In this document: piece by piece, positions 47,994 to 59,999 of the stretch
Layout of the letters: each line of letters opens with the position of its first letter
How positions within the stretch are numbered: position 1 is the first letter of the stretch
Source: Dastarcus helophoroides
Lineage: Eukaryota > Arthropoda > Insecta > Coleoptera > Bothrideridae
Length of the DNA: 64,000 bases
Assembly (NCBI GenBank): GCA_028583605.1
Contig: CM053333.1
Coordinates: 14,364,638 to 14,428,637 of the forward strand
Reading direction: 5' to 3'
Notes under the pieces: generated by a model
Database searches by the model: none
The model's input: the letters and a program-made list of their open reading frames with translations, nothing else
Told to the model about the DNA's origin: nothing
Program-made: the position numbers and the translations under genes

Positions 47994-48790
47994 CGCTGTG
48001 GCACTGTCTAATGGAAATATTTTTATAAAGTGACACACGAAATTGCCGGCTTTGCTTCTTGTATTAGCGATAACAAAAAAGAAAGTGAAAAATATGCGGG
48101 TGGTGTATGTAAACCGTTGCCCTTATTTTAGTTATGACCAATAAATATTTTTACATCGAATATAATATGAATTTATTAGATTTTTATAAAAGCACCTTTC
48201 ATATTATTCTTATAGACATTTATTGAAAATTATGAAATAGTTCAACAGACCGATAGAATTAAAATAGGAAAAATCAAAAAATATTTTGTAAATCTCTCTC
48301 TTTCTCTTTGAAGATGAAATTGGAACTAAGATTATTCTTTGGTCTACTTTTTTTTCTTAAAAAATTCCTGCATTTTTCTCAAAAATAATCTTTAAATTGA
48401 CATTTGCTGATTGTTTATTTCGGCTTTTCTGGCCTTCGCTGTTTAATGCCTGTGTGAAAGCCCAGTAACATATAAGTAATGAAATAGAGTTCTTCCAAAA
48501 CTCCATGTTGGTTACTCCTTTCTGTTAAGGAACGACAATCTGTTTAAAATTACTCCAGAAAGCGGTTAACCTACGTGAGAGTTTGGTCATCAAAATATTC
48601 AGAGGTTAATTTTAATGAACTATTGTATATTTTCAACTAGAAGCATCCTTCATACGTCGTTAAATTCTGTTTATTGTTAGTAGTAAATGTGCTTGCAGTT
48701 AGTGTTCTTCCCAGTTATTTCCAAGATATCGCAAGGTTTAGACAACATAGTACCCAGACTTCAACCTCATTGAACGTGTATGGGATTTTT
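47994..48790. other. 5' flank of the secreted-protein gene
   Basis: Likely holds the promoter. No core element could be assigned with confidence. Confidence 0.35.
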
Positions 48791-50470
48791 ACTAGACGCA
48801 AAATCCAAACGCCACGAGATTAGAGTTGAAATTTTTTAAAAGATTGGAATTTATAAAAAAAACTGCTTCGAGAAAAAGTCGACATTCTGAAATTAAAGTC
48901 GAAATTTGGAACGTTTACCCAAAATCTTGAAACTCGAAATATATGAAGCTTCAAATTTCCTAAAAAATTTAAATTTTAAGAAACTTCGCGAATAAATTCA
49001 AAATTTTGATATCATGTATGCATACTTTTTTGTCAATAACTAAAAATAAAATTAAGTTAAGTTTATAAGTTTGGAGTTTTGGATGGAATATTAGAATTTG
49101 AAAAAAAATAAATTGATAGAAAAAATTGAAAATTTTAAGTTTACTCTCCGAATTTTAACTTGAGTCACAAATTGGCAACTGTAAACTCGAATATTCGGTA
49201 GAACACTGTTGTGGCTTATGATTAAGTCCATAGAAGGTTTTATCCCGTTACCACATCGGCAATTAAACAAATAATTACGAGATATGTATTTCGCCAGCAA
49301 AACTGACATTTTCAAGCGCACTAATCTTAATTGATTAGCTAATCAATGGAAATCAATCTTAACTGATTAGCTAATCAATTAAGATTAGTCTAGTAAAACC
49401 TTTTGTGGACTCGAATATTCGACTTTTTGGGAAATTAAAACCTTTAAAATAGAAACATTTGAAAGTTTAAATCTTTTGAATTAACGTCTAAACTTTGAGA
49501 AATATCTCAAATTTTTGGTATTAAAATCGAAATATTGAGTTATTTTTAAATAAATCTAAAGAATTTTGATTTTTTAAAATGTTTATTTTAAATTTTCCCT
49601 TTAAATTCAATACTTAAAATTTGTCGCAAAATGTTGTCATTTTTCTTCGAAAGCTTTAAGAAAATTGCTTCGTAATTAAAAAAAAATATAGAAATTGAAA
49701 TTTAAATAGATTTCTTATGACAATATCTTGAACTAAAAATTGCATAAAACATTTCAATAATTCAATTTAAATCTGGAAATTGTGACTTTAAATTAAATTC
49801 CGTATGTTCTTGGAACTTTGACTTTCAAGTTTGAAATTTTACTCAGAACTTCAAATTTTCAAAAAAAAAGTTAAACTGTAGTCAAAGTCGAAATTTCAAG
49901 AAAAGGCTCGAAAGAATTCGTGCAGATTGCAGGATGATGTTTTGTTCAAATTCGTTGATACGATCATGTGTATATTTACCTGCCTAAGTAGCCTCCAACT
50001 GTATATTGGATAGCAAAGTTGCACTCTCTTGCGTTAGATGATGCTGTCAGAGCACTATATTAAAAGACGTGCAAAGCTATTTATTTACGTAGAAAATGGA
50101 AAAAGCTTACCTACTCTGGCTTCAGTAATTGAGGAGTGGAAAACGAACAAACTTTTATATTTAAGTATCAGTTAATATTTCGAGTTTAAACTCGAAACTT
50201 TTAGAAAAATCTGAGAAAAAAGATTGAGGTCAAAACTTGCATTTTAAAGCCAAAATTTTCTGAACAAAAAATACTGAAAATTAAGGAATCTGCATTTTGA
50301 GAAAACATTCCAAGTTTTGAAAATAAAGTCACTTGAAATTAAAAATGAAATGGTCGAAATTTCATAAAAATGGCCCATGTTTCGTGATGAAGCCGAAACG
50401 AAGAGAGATCAAAAGTGAAAAATTGATTTTTCAAGTTTGAGTTCGAAATTTTGATGAAAAAAAAAGAAAA
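48791..50470. repeat. Degenerate AT-rich repeat block, A-rich strand
   Basis: Common repeat (GTCGAAATTT words), interrupted by a palindromic stretch at 49319-49391 and a GC-richer part at about 49905-50130. Confidence 0.6.
49319..49391. repeat. 73-bp palindrome
   Basis: ACTAATCTTAATTGATTAGC at the left is the inverse of GCTAATCAATTAAGATTAGT at the right. A nested ATTGATTAGCTAATCAAT unit occurs twice. It would form a long hairpin or cruciform. Confidence 0.85.
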
Positions 50471-50523
50471 AGAAAACACTGCAGTTAATATTTTCATTTA
50501 TTTGTTATTTCGTAAAGATATGA

Positions 50524-50600
50524 ATTTTGGAAGCGTCGTTTCTTTTTCCATCTGAAGAAGTCAGATTAGTTTTGTTAAAGTATCACTTCCGAAATAAGTA
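50524..50600. repeat. Hammerhead-like repeat (family 2, inverted pair f), cut by the next element
   Basis: CTGAAGA at 50552-50558, GAAGT...ACTTC pairing (50555 to 50588) and GAAATAAGTA at 50591-50600 give the family-2 order on the plus strand. A minus-strand partner, GGAAGCG-TTTC, precedes it at 50528. The copy stops at TA 50599-50600, where a pogo-like element begins. Confidence 0.45.
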
Positions 50601-51650
50601 CAGTAGAGAGTGGATTATCTGAATGTCACTTATCCGAATATCGACAATTTTCAAAATTCAGCCTTTATTTTTAAAATTTTCACTTTTCTGAAAATTACTC
50701 TTTGTTCTTAAAAACATTGGATTTTTTTGAAAATTTCGACTTTTCTTCAAGTTTCAATTTTTCCATAAAAATTTACTTTTTTGAAAATTAAAATTTTTGA
50801 AAATGTTGACTTTAAACTTCGACATTTTTTCCGCAATTTCGACCCTTTTTACTTTTTTGAAAATGTAGATTTTTTTGAAAGGTTGGAGATTATCAAAATT
50901 TCGATTTAAAATCAAAATATTAACTTTTTCCAAAATTCCAGCTTCTTATCAAAAGTTGGACTTCTTTAAGGCTGGCTCTTTTTTCTCAAAATTTCGACTT
51001 ATTAAAAATTTCGACTTCTTTCGAAATTTAAAATTTTTTGGAAGTTTTGACATTTTTTTTTTGAATTTTTTTTTCATCTAAAAAATGTTCGACTTTTTTT
51101 AAAATTTCAACTCCATATCCAAAATATTGATTTTTTTCCAAAATTTTAACTTTTCAAAATTTTTTCTTTGAAAATTTGGGACTTTTCTGATAATTTTGGC
51201 TCTTTTGATAATTTGGCAATTATTTTATTAGATCTCGACATGTTTTCAAAATTTTAACTATTTTTGAAGTCTTGGACTATTTTTTAAAATTTCAACTTTT
51301 TTAAAAATAACTAAGTTTTTCAGTTTCAATATTTTTAGAAAATGCCAATTTCTTCAAGTTTTGACATTTTTGTCAAAATTTCGACTCTTTTTTGAACATT
51401 TAAACTTTTTTGAAAACGTGAGTTACAACAACTGACTTTTTTTTGAAAATTTTGAACTCACAGTTTAGAATTTAAAAAAAAATTTGATAATTCCGACTTC
51501 TATTAAAATGTCGACTTTTTTCAAATTTTCGGCTGTTTTTTAAATTCCCACTGTTTTTTTATGCAATGCAGATTATCCGGACATATGCATTTTCCGAATT
51601 ACCCTTGGTTCCAATTAGGTCGTTTATCATTTAAGCGACGTTCTACTGTA
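50599..51650. mobile_element. pogo/Tigger-like element, 1,048 bp, filled with AT repeat
   Basis: Element 50601-51648 with TA at 50599-50600 and 51649-51650. The left end CAGTAGAGAGTGGATTATCT resembles the inverse of the right end (CAGTAGAACGTCGCTTAAAT on the minus strand). A second ATTATCCGGA-type motif stands near the right end. Nearly all of the interior (50650-51545) is the T-rich degenerate repeat. No transposase frame was found. Confidence 0.7.
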
Positions 51651-52025
51651 GATAGGTTTAACTATTCAAAAATTGATGGTATGAAACAATTTCATAGATT
51701 CTAGAATCGGCGCCTAGACTGAATTTTTGGGTTGTTTCCTGCATGAAATCATAATATTAAAGGGAAAGCGGCAAGGTATTCGAATCAATTATTGAGGTTT
51801 TAGCCCCTCATAAATAATTCCCCATATGTTCGATTATAACGCTAACCGGTAATCACCAGGTGCTGGCATCTACCGAAGCACCAAGTTAACAGAAAAAGTT
51901 GAATTCGCTGCAGTGGGGCGCCATCTGTTTTATACTTAGTTGTTCGCACGGTCTTCATAAGGATGAATTTGTTGGCACGCAGTAAAGTTAGGGAGGCAAA
52001 ACACAAAACATCGAATTAAGCCATA
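51651..52025. other. Gene-free stretch
   Basis: Nothing recognised. Confidence 0.4.
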
Positions 52026-52480
52026 TAGTGGACCCTCGATTATATGGTGTAATAAGCGACAGGGGTTATACGGATAAATAAAAATCACGGATAAAGCAAG
52101 TTGATTAAAAAACTTTATTTTGAGGCAAAACACATTTGGAAAAACAATAAAAATAATCGCTAGTTGTCGTTTGTCATTTACTTTACACTTTACATCTAAC
52201 ATTAGAACGAAGATTTCGCAAAGTAACTTTCAGATTTAATGAATCGTTTTCCAGATCTTGTTGCTCCAAATAGTCCACATATGTTGAGCTTAGGAGTGTG
52301 TAACTTATCTATCAGCTCATCTTCCCCATGTGTGGTCAGTTCCTATTTCTCCATTGGCAATTTCGTTTCTATTTACAGTTTGTTTTCGTCAATTCGAAAC
52401 TGGGAATTGGAAAATTCACTTTTTCTCCAGATGCGTCTGCTGAATTCCTAATGACGACGTCTCGTTTTTAAATTAACTAT
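52026..52480. mobile_element. Possible Tigger-like remnant
   Basis: AGTGGACCCTCGATTATATG followed by GGGTTATACGGATAA resembles a pogo/Tigger end. Downstream, broken minus-strand frames (for example CGLFGATRSGKRF) might be transposase remains. No opposite end was found. Confidence 0.3.
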
Positions 52481-53230
52481 CACTGTTAAGATTTTGAAAC
52501 AGAGAGTCTATCGAGCTCCTAGGAGAAGTGCCCTAAATAGAGAGAATCAAATAATTTAAAATCGATATTGAGTAGAATATGCATGAAGCTCGTTCCATTT
52601 GTTATTTTAGAGTTAATTATAGGTAGAAAGGAAGATTTTATTGAGAGCAAAGTAGCTTTTAACATAAAAGAAAAAGGATTTTCAGAGGAAGAGTTATATT
52701 AATCGCTTAAAAGATATGCCTTCGATACACCCTATTGAAGGGTTAATTTTATTACTAAAACTCAATTTGCTCAGATCTATCGAACCTTTTATTAGAGTTT
52801 CCTGTTTCTTTGAAATCATTATGAAAAATAAGCCTCCGATGAATAATAATTTATTAGATATTTTCTTTCAAGTAGATTTAAGGTTGCTCCATTCCTTCTA
52901 ATTCATTTAACATGCAATACAAAAATTTATAAATACCTCTAATACTGAAAATGAAAACTTTGCAGGCTTATTTGAGCTCAGTTAATGATCTGGTGTATTT
53001 CAGAACGGTCCTGTGTCAATAAAAGGAAATAAAAGCAATTTTAATCCTTCCATTGAAAAAGATGAGTAAGACATTTTCAGGTTCGCTAAACGCCAACTAT
53101 AAATCTGGTCAGTGCAGTGGCGTAATTCGGGACTGGCGTGCGGTTGCAGTTACCACCATAAAAATTTGCACTCTCGCAGTGGCGTGTCGTACTTTTTTAA
53201 ATAGGGACTTGATTGGCTATTTTTTCAAAA
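52481..53230. other. Gene-free stretch
   Basis: A 61-codon frame at 52716-52901 has no recognised motif. CAGTGGCGTAATTCGGGAC at 53117 resembles a hAT end and GCAGTGGCGTGTCG at 53177 a second one, but no element could be delimited. Confidence 0.35.
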
Positions 53231-54265
53231 TTTCAACTCTTTTTGGAGAATGTTAACTTTAATTTTGGAATTTTTATTTTTCCTAAACGTAAACGCGAAG
53301 CTTCGAAAATTGAAAACTAGAAAAAAGAGAAATTGGGAAATTTCTACAAATATTATTAAAAACTTTTAGCTGCATTTGTTTGGATGTTTTTTAAAAATCT
53401 CGGCTTATTTGAAATTTCAAGTATAAATTTGTTATTATTATTTTTTAAAATTCAAATTAAGTAGAAAATCCTAGCTTAAACTCGTATTTTCAAAAAAAAA
53501 CTTTAATTTTCTGAAATTAAATTCGATAATTTCAAAAAGAGTGGACATTTTGGGTTTAATATTTATAAAGTCGAAAGCTCTAGAAGAAACGTAAACATTT
53601 TCAAAAAATTAGAGGTTTTTTTTTAATAATTTTTTTGGAGATTTTACAGTTCAGTTTCATAGTCTAAAATTTAGACTAGAGTTTGCATTTCTTTTAATTT
53701 CGGCTTTAAAAACAAAATGTTGAGGATCAAGTCGAAATTTTGGGACTAAACTCGAAATTGAAACAAACAAATTCTAAATTTTGGATTTAAATTAAAAATG
53801 TTGAGAGTAAATTAAAATTCGACTATGATTTCTACTGGCTGACACTCGCGTCTTCGTCTGCTCAAAGAAAAGAAATTAATCTTGGATAATCTTTCTAAAA
53901 TTACGACGTTTTTTGAAGAATTTGTAATTTATTGAAAATTTTTACTTATGTATTTTGAAAATTTCAATATTTTGCAATATCTACTTTTTTCAAAATGTCT
54001 ACATTTTTACATTCGACTCCGAAAATTTCACCTTGTTCTCAAAACTCTGCTTTAATTTTGAAAATTTCGACTTTTTTAGGAAGTTTGACTTTATTTGAAA
54101 CTTCTGCTTTTTTTGTATACATATTTTGATTTTTTTTTGGTAACTTTTTTTTGATGATTTCTGTCTTTATTAAAAATTTTCTTTTTTGATAATTTCATTT
54201 TCAATATTTCAGATTTATTATTATTAGTTTTTTGGAATATTTTGACTCTATTTCAAACTTTTGAA
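53231..54265. repeat. Degenerate AT-rich repeat block
   Basis: Common repeat, A-rich then T-rich orientation. No gene. Confidence 0.6.
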
Positions 54266-54274
54266 TTGTTTAGT

Positions 54275-54700
54275 GAGCTTCAGGCCATTTACTGAAATAA
54301 TCTATGGCTACCGGGGTGTTCCTATGGTCTGATGTTGGGAATGGCCCTGCCAAATCGATTGCAATTCTTTCAAATGGAGCTCCCACATTGTACCGTTTCA
54401 GGGCCCCTTTGGTTCTTGTACGGGGACCCTTGGATGCAGCGCAGGTGACACATTTTCGACACCACCGCGTCCTCTCTGCAGTTAACCCAATAGAACCGTT
54501 TCCGAATCTTCTCCAGGATCTTGTTCATCCCTAAGTGTTCACCAGAGGTCCCATTGTGCACCTCCCACAAGACCTCTGAAATCTTCTCCTGATGCATCAC
54601 CAACTGCAAGTTGACGCGCTTTCCATCCGCGCTTTCCCATGCCTTCTTCCGTCCTATACCTGGAGGGATTTCCATTGGGCCCACAAATTCTTAACAGCTG
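54275..54700 (-). pseudogene. Ty3/Gypsy integrase fragment
   Basis: Minus-strand frame with the zinc-binding region (HNGTSGEHLGMNKILEKIRK then RFYWVNCREDAV), followed after frameshifts by AIDYFSKWPEA, the start of the catalytic core. The H-H-C-C finger is partly eroded and the catalytic acidic residues lie beyond the truncation. Confidence 0.82.
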
Positions 54701-54899
54701 GACTTCTGTCGGAAACCTCCGGTCTTTCTCCAGCTTCTTTCCATTTTAATATGGGTCCAATATCAGCGTCGCTCTTCTGTAGCTCCCGAAGACCTTTAAC
54801 GGTCCATCCGTCTTCTGGCTGGACAGACGTGACCTTTATATCCACCATGTCCTCATGGTCCTCAACTCGTCTGCAATGTTTGCAATCCCCACAAGGTCT

Positions 54900-55420
54900 T
54901 CTGGACAAAGCGTCAGCGTTGTTATGCTGTCGACCCGGTCAATGATGCACCTTAAAGGCTTTCTAACTATCTAGTCATCTGCCCCTCTGCGTTCTTCATT
55001 CGGAATAACCAGGAAAGCGCCGAATGATCTGTCCTGATGAGGAATTCTTGCCCATACAAATACTTGTGGAAGTATTCCATGGCCTTCATTATCGCAAGAA
55101 GTTCCTTCCTGGTGGTGCAGAAATTCCTCTCTGGCTTCGTCAAGATCTTGCTGTAATATTCAATGACTTTTTCTTCGCCGCCTTAAATTTGGGACAGCAC
55201 AGCCCGAATGCCGACGTTGCTGGCGACTGTGTCTAACAAGAATTTCCCATTCTGCTGAGGATAATCAAGATAGGGCTTGTGCACAACGCAGACTTCAGTT
55301 TTCGGAATGAGGTTTCACAATCGGGAGTCCAGACATACGGCGTTCTTCCTTCCATTAGTCGGTGTAATGGCGCACCGATGATGGCGTAACCTTTTTCATA
55401 ACCCAAGGAACTTCCTCAAC
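54900..55420 (-). pseudogene. Ty3/Gypsy RT C-terminus and RNase H fragment
   Basis: GAPLHRLMEGRTPYVWTPDC (about 55380-55320), then FLLDTVASNVGIRAVLSQI (the RNase H TDAS motif reads TVAS, losing the Asp), EYYSKILTKPERNF, ELLAIMKAMEYFHKYLYGQE, FLIRTDHSALSWLF and HNNADALSRRPC. Interrupted by stops. Confidence 0.85.
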
Positions 55421-55422
55421 TC

Positions 55423-55899
55423 CTATTTACCTTCACTGCTGTGTCCACTGTTGCCTGTACATTCCTTCCATCCACGCTGGCTTGCATCACCAATGATGGG
55501 AAGAGTTTTGGGGACTGGTTTCTTGACATTAGCTAGGGAGTTCTCTTTCTCGCCATGTTGTTTTCTTACTGTAGGGCTTGTCGATTTCTTGGGGGTTGAC
55601 TTGTAGTCCTTCTTGAAATGCCCCGGTCTGCCACAGCTGTAACATGTTGTGCTTTTTTTGTTGGATCCGCCTTTAAGAGCTCCCAGCAGCTCTTCAATGC
55701 TCGCGTCAATTCTCTTGATATTAACACTTATGCTCGCGTTCATTTCCTTCATGTTAGCACTAATGTTCGCGTTCATTTTCTTCATGTTAGCGTTTATCTT
55801 CCCAAAATCAGGGTAATTCGCGATCTCTTCGATGTTGACCTTCCTTATTCTCCGTGACTCCTCTGGCTCCGAAACCATGTAAGCAGCTTCCACCTCCAA
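55423..55899 (-). pseudogene. Ty3/Gypsy gag fragment with zinc knuckle
   Basis: A 158-codon frame. Heptad-like repeats of MNANISANMKEMNASISV suggest a coiled coil. The zinc knuckle CYSCGRPGHFKKDY has Tyr where the last Cys is expected (C-X2-C-X4-H-X4-Y). A basic Lys/Ser tail follows. It ends where the deletion joins to late RT. Confidence 0.8.
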
Positions 55900-56010
55900 A
55901 GCTCTAATCAGTGGCTCTCTCGATGTTCAGAAGTTTGACAAGCGCATCGCTCTCTGGACTTCTGAGTTTCTTATTCCTTCTATGGAAATTCTTGCGGTGT
56001 AAAGTTCCAG

Positions 56011-56317
56011 AAATTATCGGTTCGAAATCATTATTAGCACTTGCTGAATAATACCCACTTTAACTCACTTATTGACTTCTGACCACTAACTCACTAATTA
56101 ACTACACTAACCAACTGACTCTAACTGAGAGAAAGCCAACTTTACATAGATCTCTGGTTAGGGTTCTAGAAGTTTTCGGCAGATAAGCCTTATCGTTTGC
56201 CGAAATTTCTGGAACGCTTATCTGCCGTTTGCTTCATTATTGCGGCCGCTATTCCTTATCAGATCTTTCTAGAAAATTTTCTTACGTACTTAATTCTACA
56301 ATTTACATTTCGTTACA
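56011..56317 (-). repeat. 5' LTR of the Ty3/Gypsy element
   Basis: About 307 bp. It shares CGGCAGATAAGCGTTCCAGA, the GTCAG/TTAG-rich leader and GAACCGATAA with the solo LTRs. No clear TATA box is seen, and the terminal CGTAACA of the other LTRs appears to be missing. TGG at the boundary (TGGAACTTTACACC) may be the primer-binding site. Confidence 0.75.
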
Positions 56318-56329
56318 ATATGTATATCT

Positions 56330-58440
56330 TTTTAAAAAGATTTACTAGAAATTTCAACTATTTTGCAAGCCTGTTTTTAAATTCGACTTTTTGAACTTTT
56401 CAATTCTTTTTGAAAATTTAAATTTTTGAAAATTTCAACTTTTGAGAACATTGATTCACTTGAAATGTTTGTTTTTTTTAATTCGACTTTTTTTTCCCAA
56501 AATTTTAACTTTCCGATTTTTTTCAAAAATTGACTTTTTGCTTTTTATTAAAAATCTTGACTTTCTTGCACTTATATTTTAAAAATCTCAAGTTATCCAA
56601 TTTTTTTTAAATTTCCTTTTCTCCCAAGTTTAACAATTTTGACACAAAATCCTTATCTTTTTTTTAAAATTTCGACTTTTTTAAAAATTTTGATTATTTT
56701 TATAAATTCGATTATGTTGAAATATTGTTTATGAACATTTTTACCTTTTTCAAAATATTTGCTTTTTTGAAAATGTCCACCTTTATTCAAACTTTTGAGT
56801 TTTGACGCTTTAAAAAAAAATTATTTCAACCTTTTCGCGAAGTTTCGACTTTTAAGTGGTAAACTCGACTTTCATTTGAAAATTTCGACTTTATTTTGAA
56901 AAAATATAACTTTTTTGGAAAATTGGATTTCTTTCAAAATTTGGAACGTTTTGAAATTTTCGATTTTTTTAGAATTGTCACTTTTTTTGGAACATTTTGA
57001 TTTTCATAAACAAAATTTCTATTTTGTTTTTTCAACGCTATGACTTTTTCCAAACTTTCTAACTTTTTCCAAAATTGTGAGTTTTTTCAAATTCTTTTTA
57101 GAAATGTTGACCTTTTTCTCTAAACTTCGAATTTTTGTAACCTCGACTTTTTAAAAAATTTGCCTGTCGGTAAAAATTTTAAACTTTTTTTAAGAATCTG
57201 ATTTTCTGCGCTCATCTACACCGCCCAACTTGTGTAAAATTTCATGCTTCCAGACCCACCGGTTTAGGTTGTGCTTTGCCTGTCCGTCAATGCTTAGAAA
57301 TTTATTAAGTAAATATAATTCCCCCCGAATTTTATTTATTTATTTAGTTTATTTATTTTTGTTTCAACTTTAATGGACGAAGTCTTGAGAATAATATTAA
57401 AACTTTAGGGTAAGTCGAAATAGCAAAAAACAAGTTCAATATTTTGAGAATTTTTTTCAAAATTTGCAAAAAAGAGTAAAACACAAATTGCTGGAAAAGA
57501 TCAAAATGTTCAAAAATTGCGAGTGAAGCATTCGAGGATAAGAAAATAAATTGCAAATAAACCCGAATTTTTAAGGAAAGTTCAAATTCCAAACTGTATT
57601 CCTAGTTTCGAAAAAAAAATAAAAATTCAAAAAAATCGAATTTAAAGACAAAATTTTAGCAAAAAAATAAAAATTGAAAGCGTGAATCTAAGAAAACAAA
57701 ACAAAATTTGTAAAAAATATGTGAAGCTCAAACTTAAAATTTTGTTTCTGATTGTGAGTGATGATTTCTCTAAACTAGCGTCAAAATTTTCAAAATAAAA
57801 GCGAAGCCTTTGGAAAAAATTCAAATTTTTAATTTGTAATCAACCTTATTAATGTAAAAAGTAAAAATTGAGAATATAAACCTATAATTTTGAGGAAAAA
57901 AGCTGCCTACTATTTCCCAAAGAAACCAACATTTTGTTTTTATTTACTTAATTATTCGACAGGTTTCAAAAATGTATTTGCAGTTAACAATGTAAGTTGT
58001 TGCTCTCCAAGGAAATCGTTAGTAAAAGGCGAAAGAATTATTCGCTTAACAAAAACCGTAGATTAGAGATAGTTTCTCGAAAATTCTGGTTTACGACCGA
58101 AAATTTTATAAAAGTTAAACATTGTAAGTTAAAACTTAAAATTGTAAGAAATCTTGAGGAAAAAATTTCAATTTTGAACACAAAAAATCCAGCGAAAGTC
58201 AAAATTTTTAGAAAAATTCTAGATTATTTTTTAGACATTTGTTGAATATTTTCCAGAAATTTAGACATTTTTCTATAGTTTTAAATAAAAAGTAGGAAAT
58301 TCTATTTCGTTTAATACGTATTGAAAAACAAAATGTCGAGAATAACGTCGAAATTTCGAGATTAAGTTTGAAATTCCATAATTTGAGACTAAATTCGAAA
58401 TTTCAAGAAACAAGTTCAAAATTTTGAGATTAAATTAAAA
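56330..58440. repeat. Degenerate AT-rich repeat block
   Basis: T-rich to about 57200, A-rich from about 57370. Between them (57215-57345) lies a possible non-LTR 3' end (CACCGGTTTAGGTTGTGCTT then TGCCTGTCCGTC) followed by a TTTATTTATTTA tract. Confidence 0.6.
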
Positions 58441-59022
58441 ATTTTGACTCGAAATTTCATTTGCGGGACGCTTATTGGAGCTATTCCATGTTTTCTTTCA
58501 CAAGCCGATAGGTGGCGTTATATTTAGAAATCAGATGGACGACGTCCAGTAATTTTAAAGTATAATTTGCCAAAATATTTGTCAGCAGTAGAGCAAACGG
58601 ACAAGTCAGGTATTTACCAAATTTTTTGTAAAGATTGTACTCAAAAGTACGTCTGGTAGACTAGACGATCTCTTAAAATCCGACTGAAGGAGCATTTGGT
58701 TCATTTGAGGGACCGAAGAAATGAGAAGTCAAGTGGGGCTCGACATGCTTTTGAATTAGATGATATAGGATATATAATATTAAACTGTTAAGAGTGGATA
58801 ATAAGAATTCTTTGCTAAATGCATGCGAAAGCTAGCCATCCATCCATAAGGCTGGAGACAACCTTATGACTGGTTGTGCTGGGCCTTAAGGCCATTCATC
58901 TCTTTTAAAAATAGTTAAGGTTGATAGATAAGGAATTGTGACACTGGAACGTGTATGATTAGATGCGCATATGCGTTCGGATGCGGTCGATCATGCACGA
59001 AGTAAATATTATTAGTATACTG

Positions 59023-59063
59023 CTCTAATGCGTTTCAGTAACCAACCTATTATCTTCAGAGAG
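59023..59063 (-). ncRNA. Hammerhead-like ribozyme module (copy F, left)
   Basis: Minus strand: CTCT, intact CTGAAGA, T, AATAG/GTTGG/TTACT (one mismatch), GAAAC, GCATT, AGAG. Confidence 0.45.
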
Positions 59064-59128
59064 ATGCTAACAACTAATCCTTAAATTAATCCTTAATTTA
59101 TAAGGGTTAATTTAAGGATTGTTAGCAT

Positions 59129-59169
59129 CTCTCTAAAGATAATAGGTTGGCTATTGAAACGCATTAGAG
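59129..59169 (+). ncRNA. Hammerhead-like ribozyme module (copy F, right) with compensatory stem II
   Basis: CTCT, CTAAAGA (core G changed), T, AATAG/GTTGG/CTATT, GAAAC, GCATT, AGAG. Compared with GACAG/CTGTC in other copies, two base pairs are changed on both sides (G-C to A-U and C-G to U-A), so the helix is kept although the sequence differs. Confidence 0.5.
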
Positions 59170-59270
59170 CAAACTTTGTTGTGGTTTTTAACCATTCTTG
59201 GTTTCAGGGGACAAGTTTTGTATTTCAATTTTTGAAGATAACCAAGGACTAGTCCATTCCACCAAAAAGC

Positions 59271-59999
59271 ATTCCAGTTGGCTAAATCAAACTGACGAGA
59301 TCTGATAAGATCAAAACCAGTCTTTGGTTCCCAAACTTTGAATTTGATAAACCTAAACCTGTCTGTGCATTAGATTGTAAATTTAAATTTATTTCAGAGA
59401 TCTTGATATTTAACTCAAAATTTCAGTTATTGTTTTTCACCAGCTTGACTTTATGTCGAAAGTACAAAATTGTAAATTTGTGATTGGAGCCTAAAATTTT
59501 GAAAAAATTAAACTCCAGAAAAAATCGCAATTTACAAAACTGCTTTTTCGAAATATTTACTTTTCTCCAATATTTTTAATTGAAAACTGAAATTCCTAAT
59601 TTTTCAGATTAAGAATGAAAGATATCTGAATCATCTTTAAAATGTGAATTTATTCAAATTTTTAAAGCTTTTTCTCCAAATTTTTATTTTAATTTCAAAA
59701 TTTTCATTTTCTTCTCGAAAATTTGATCTTTTTTGAAATTTTTCAATTAAACTGCAATAATTTTTCGATTTACACCGAACTTTTCAGAAATAGTGTAGAA
59801 AATGTTATTTTAAATCCGAAATATCAAAATCTTGACCAGAGAAACTAATTGGCAAGTTTTTTTTTGAGTTAAATATTTTTTGGAAATGTGCTCTTTTGTT
59901 CTAAAATTTCTAGTTCCAACAGAAATGTTTTCATTTTTTTTTTCTTGAAATTTTAGCTACAAAATTGAATTTCAACGACAATCTTTTTCAAACCTAACA
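59271..59999. repeat. Degenerate AT-rich repeat block
   Basis: Common repeat from about 59360. No gene. Confidence 0.55.

Larger units (their letters stand above)
54270..56321 (-). mobile_element. Ty3/Gypsy retrotransposon, internally deleted, 3'-truncated
   Basis: Order on the minus strand is 5' LTR, gag, the end of RT and RNase H, then part of integrase. The LTR starts TGTAACGAAATG at 56317 beside ATAT (56318-56321). After gag the sequence jumps to a late RT segment, so protease and most of RT are deleted. It stops within integrase near 54275 and no 3' LTR follows. Coding parts are described separately. Confidence 0.88.
58480..59270 (+). mobile_element. Penelope-like element fragment, copy F, with GIY-YIG end
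   Basis: The plus strand encodes SGIYQIFCKDCTQKYV (about 58602-58660), TRRSLKIRLKEHLVHLR and ARHAFELD, the N-terminal and middle parts of a Penelope-like GIY-YIG endonuclease with the GIY box and the paired Cys. A G of the YVGQT box has become a Trp and a stop. Downstream come the same non-coding 3' segment as copies A and E, two inverted hammerhead-like modules around an imperfect palindrome, and the common end (TTTCAGGGGACAAGTTTTG, then GATAACCAAGGACTAGTCC). The left limit is uncertain. ATTCCA near 58478 and 59272 could be a short duplication. Confidence 0.85.
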
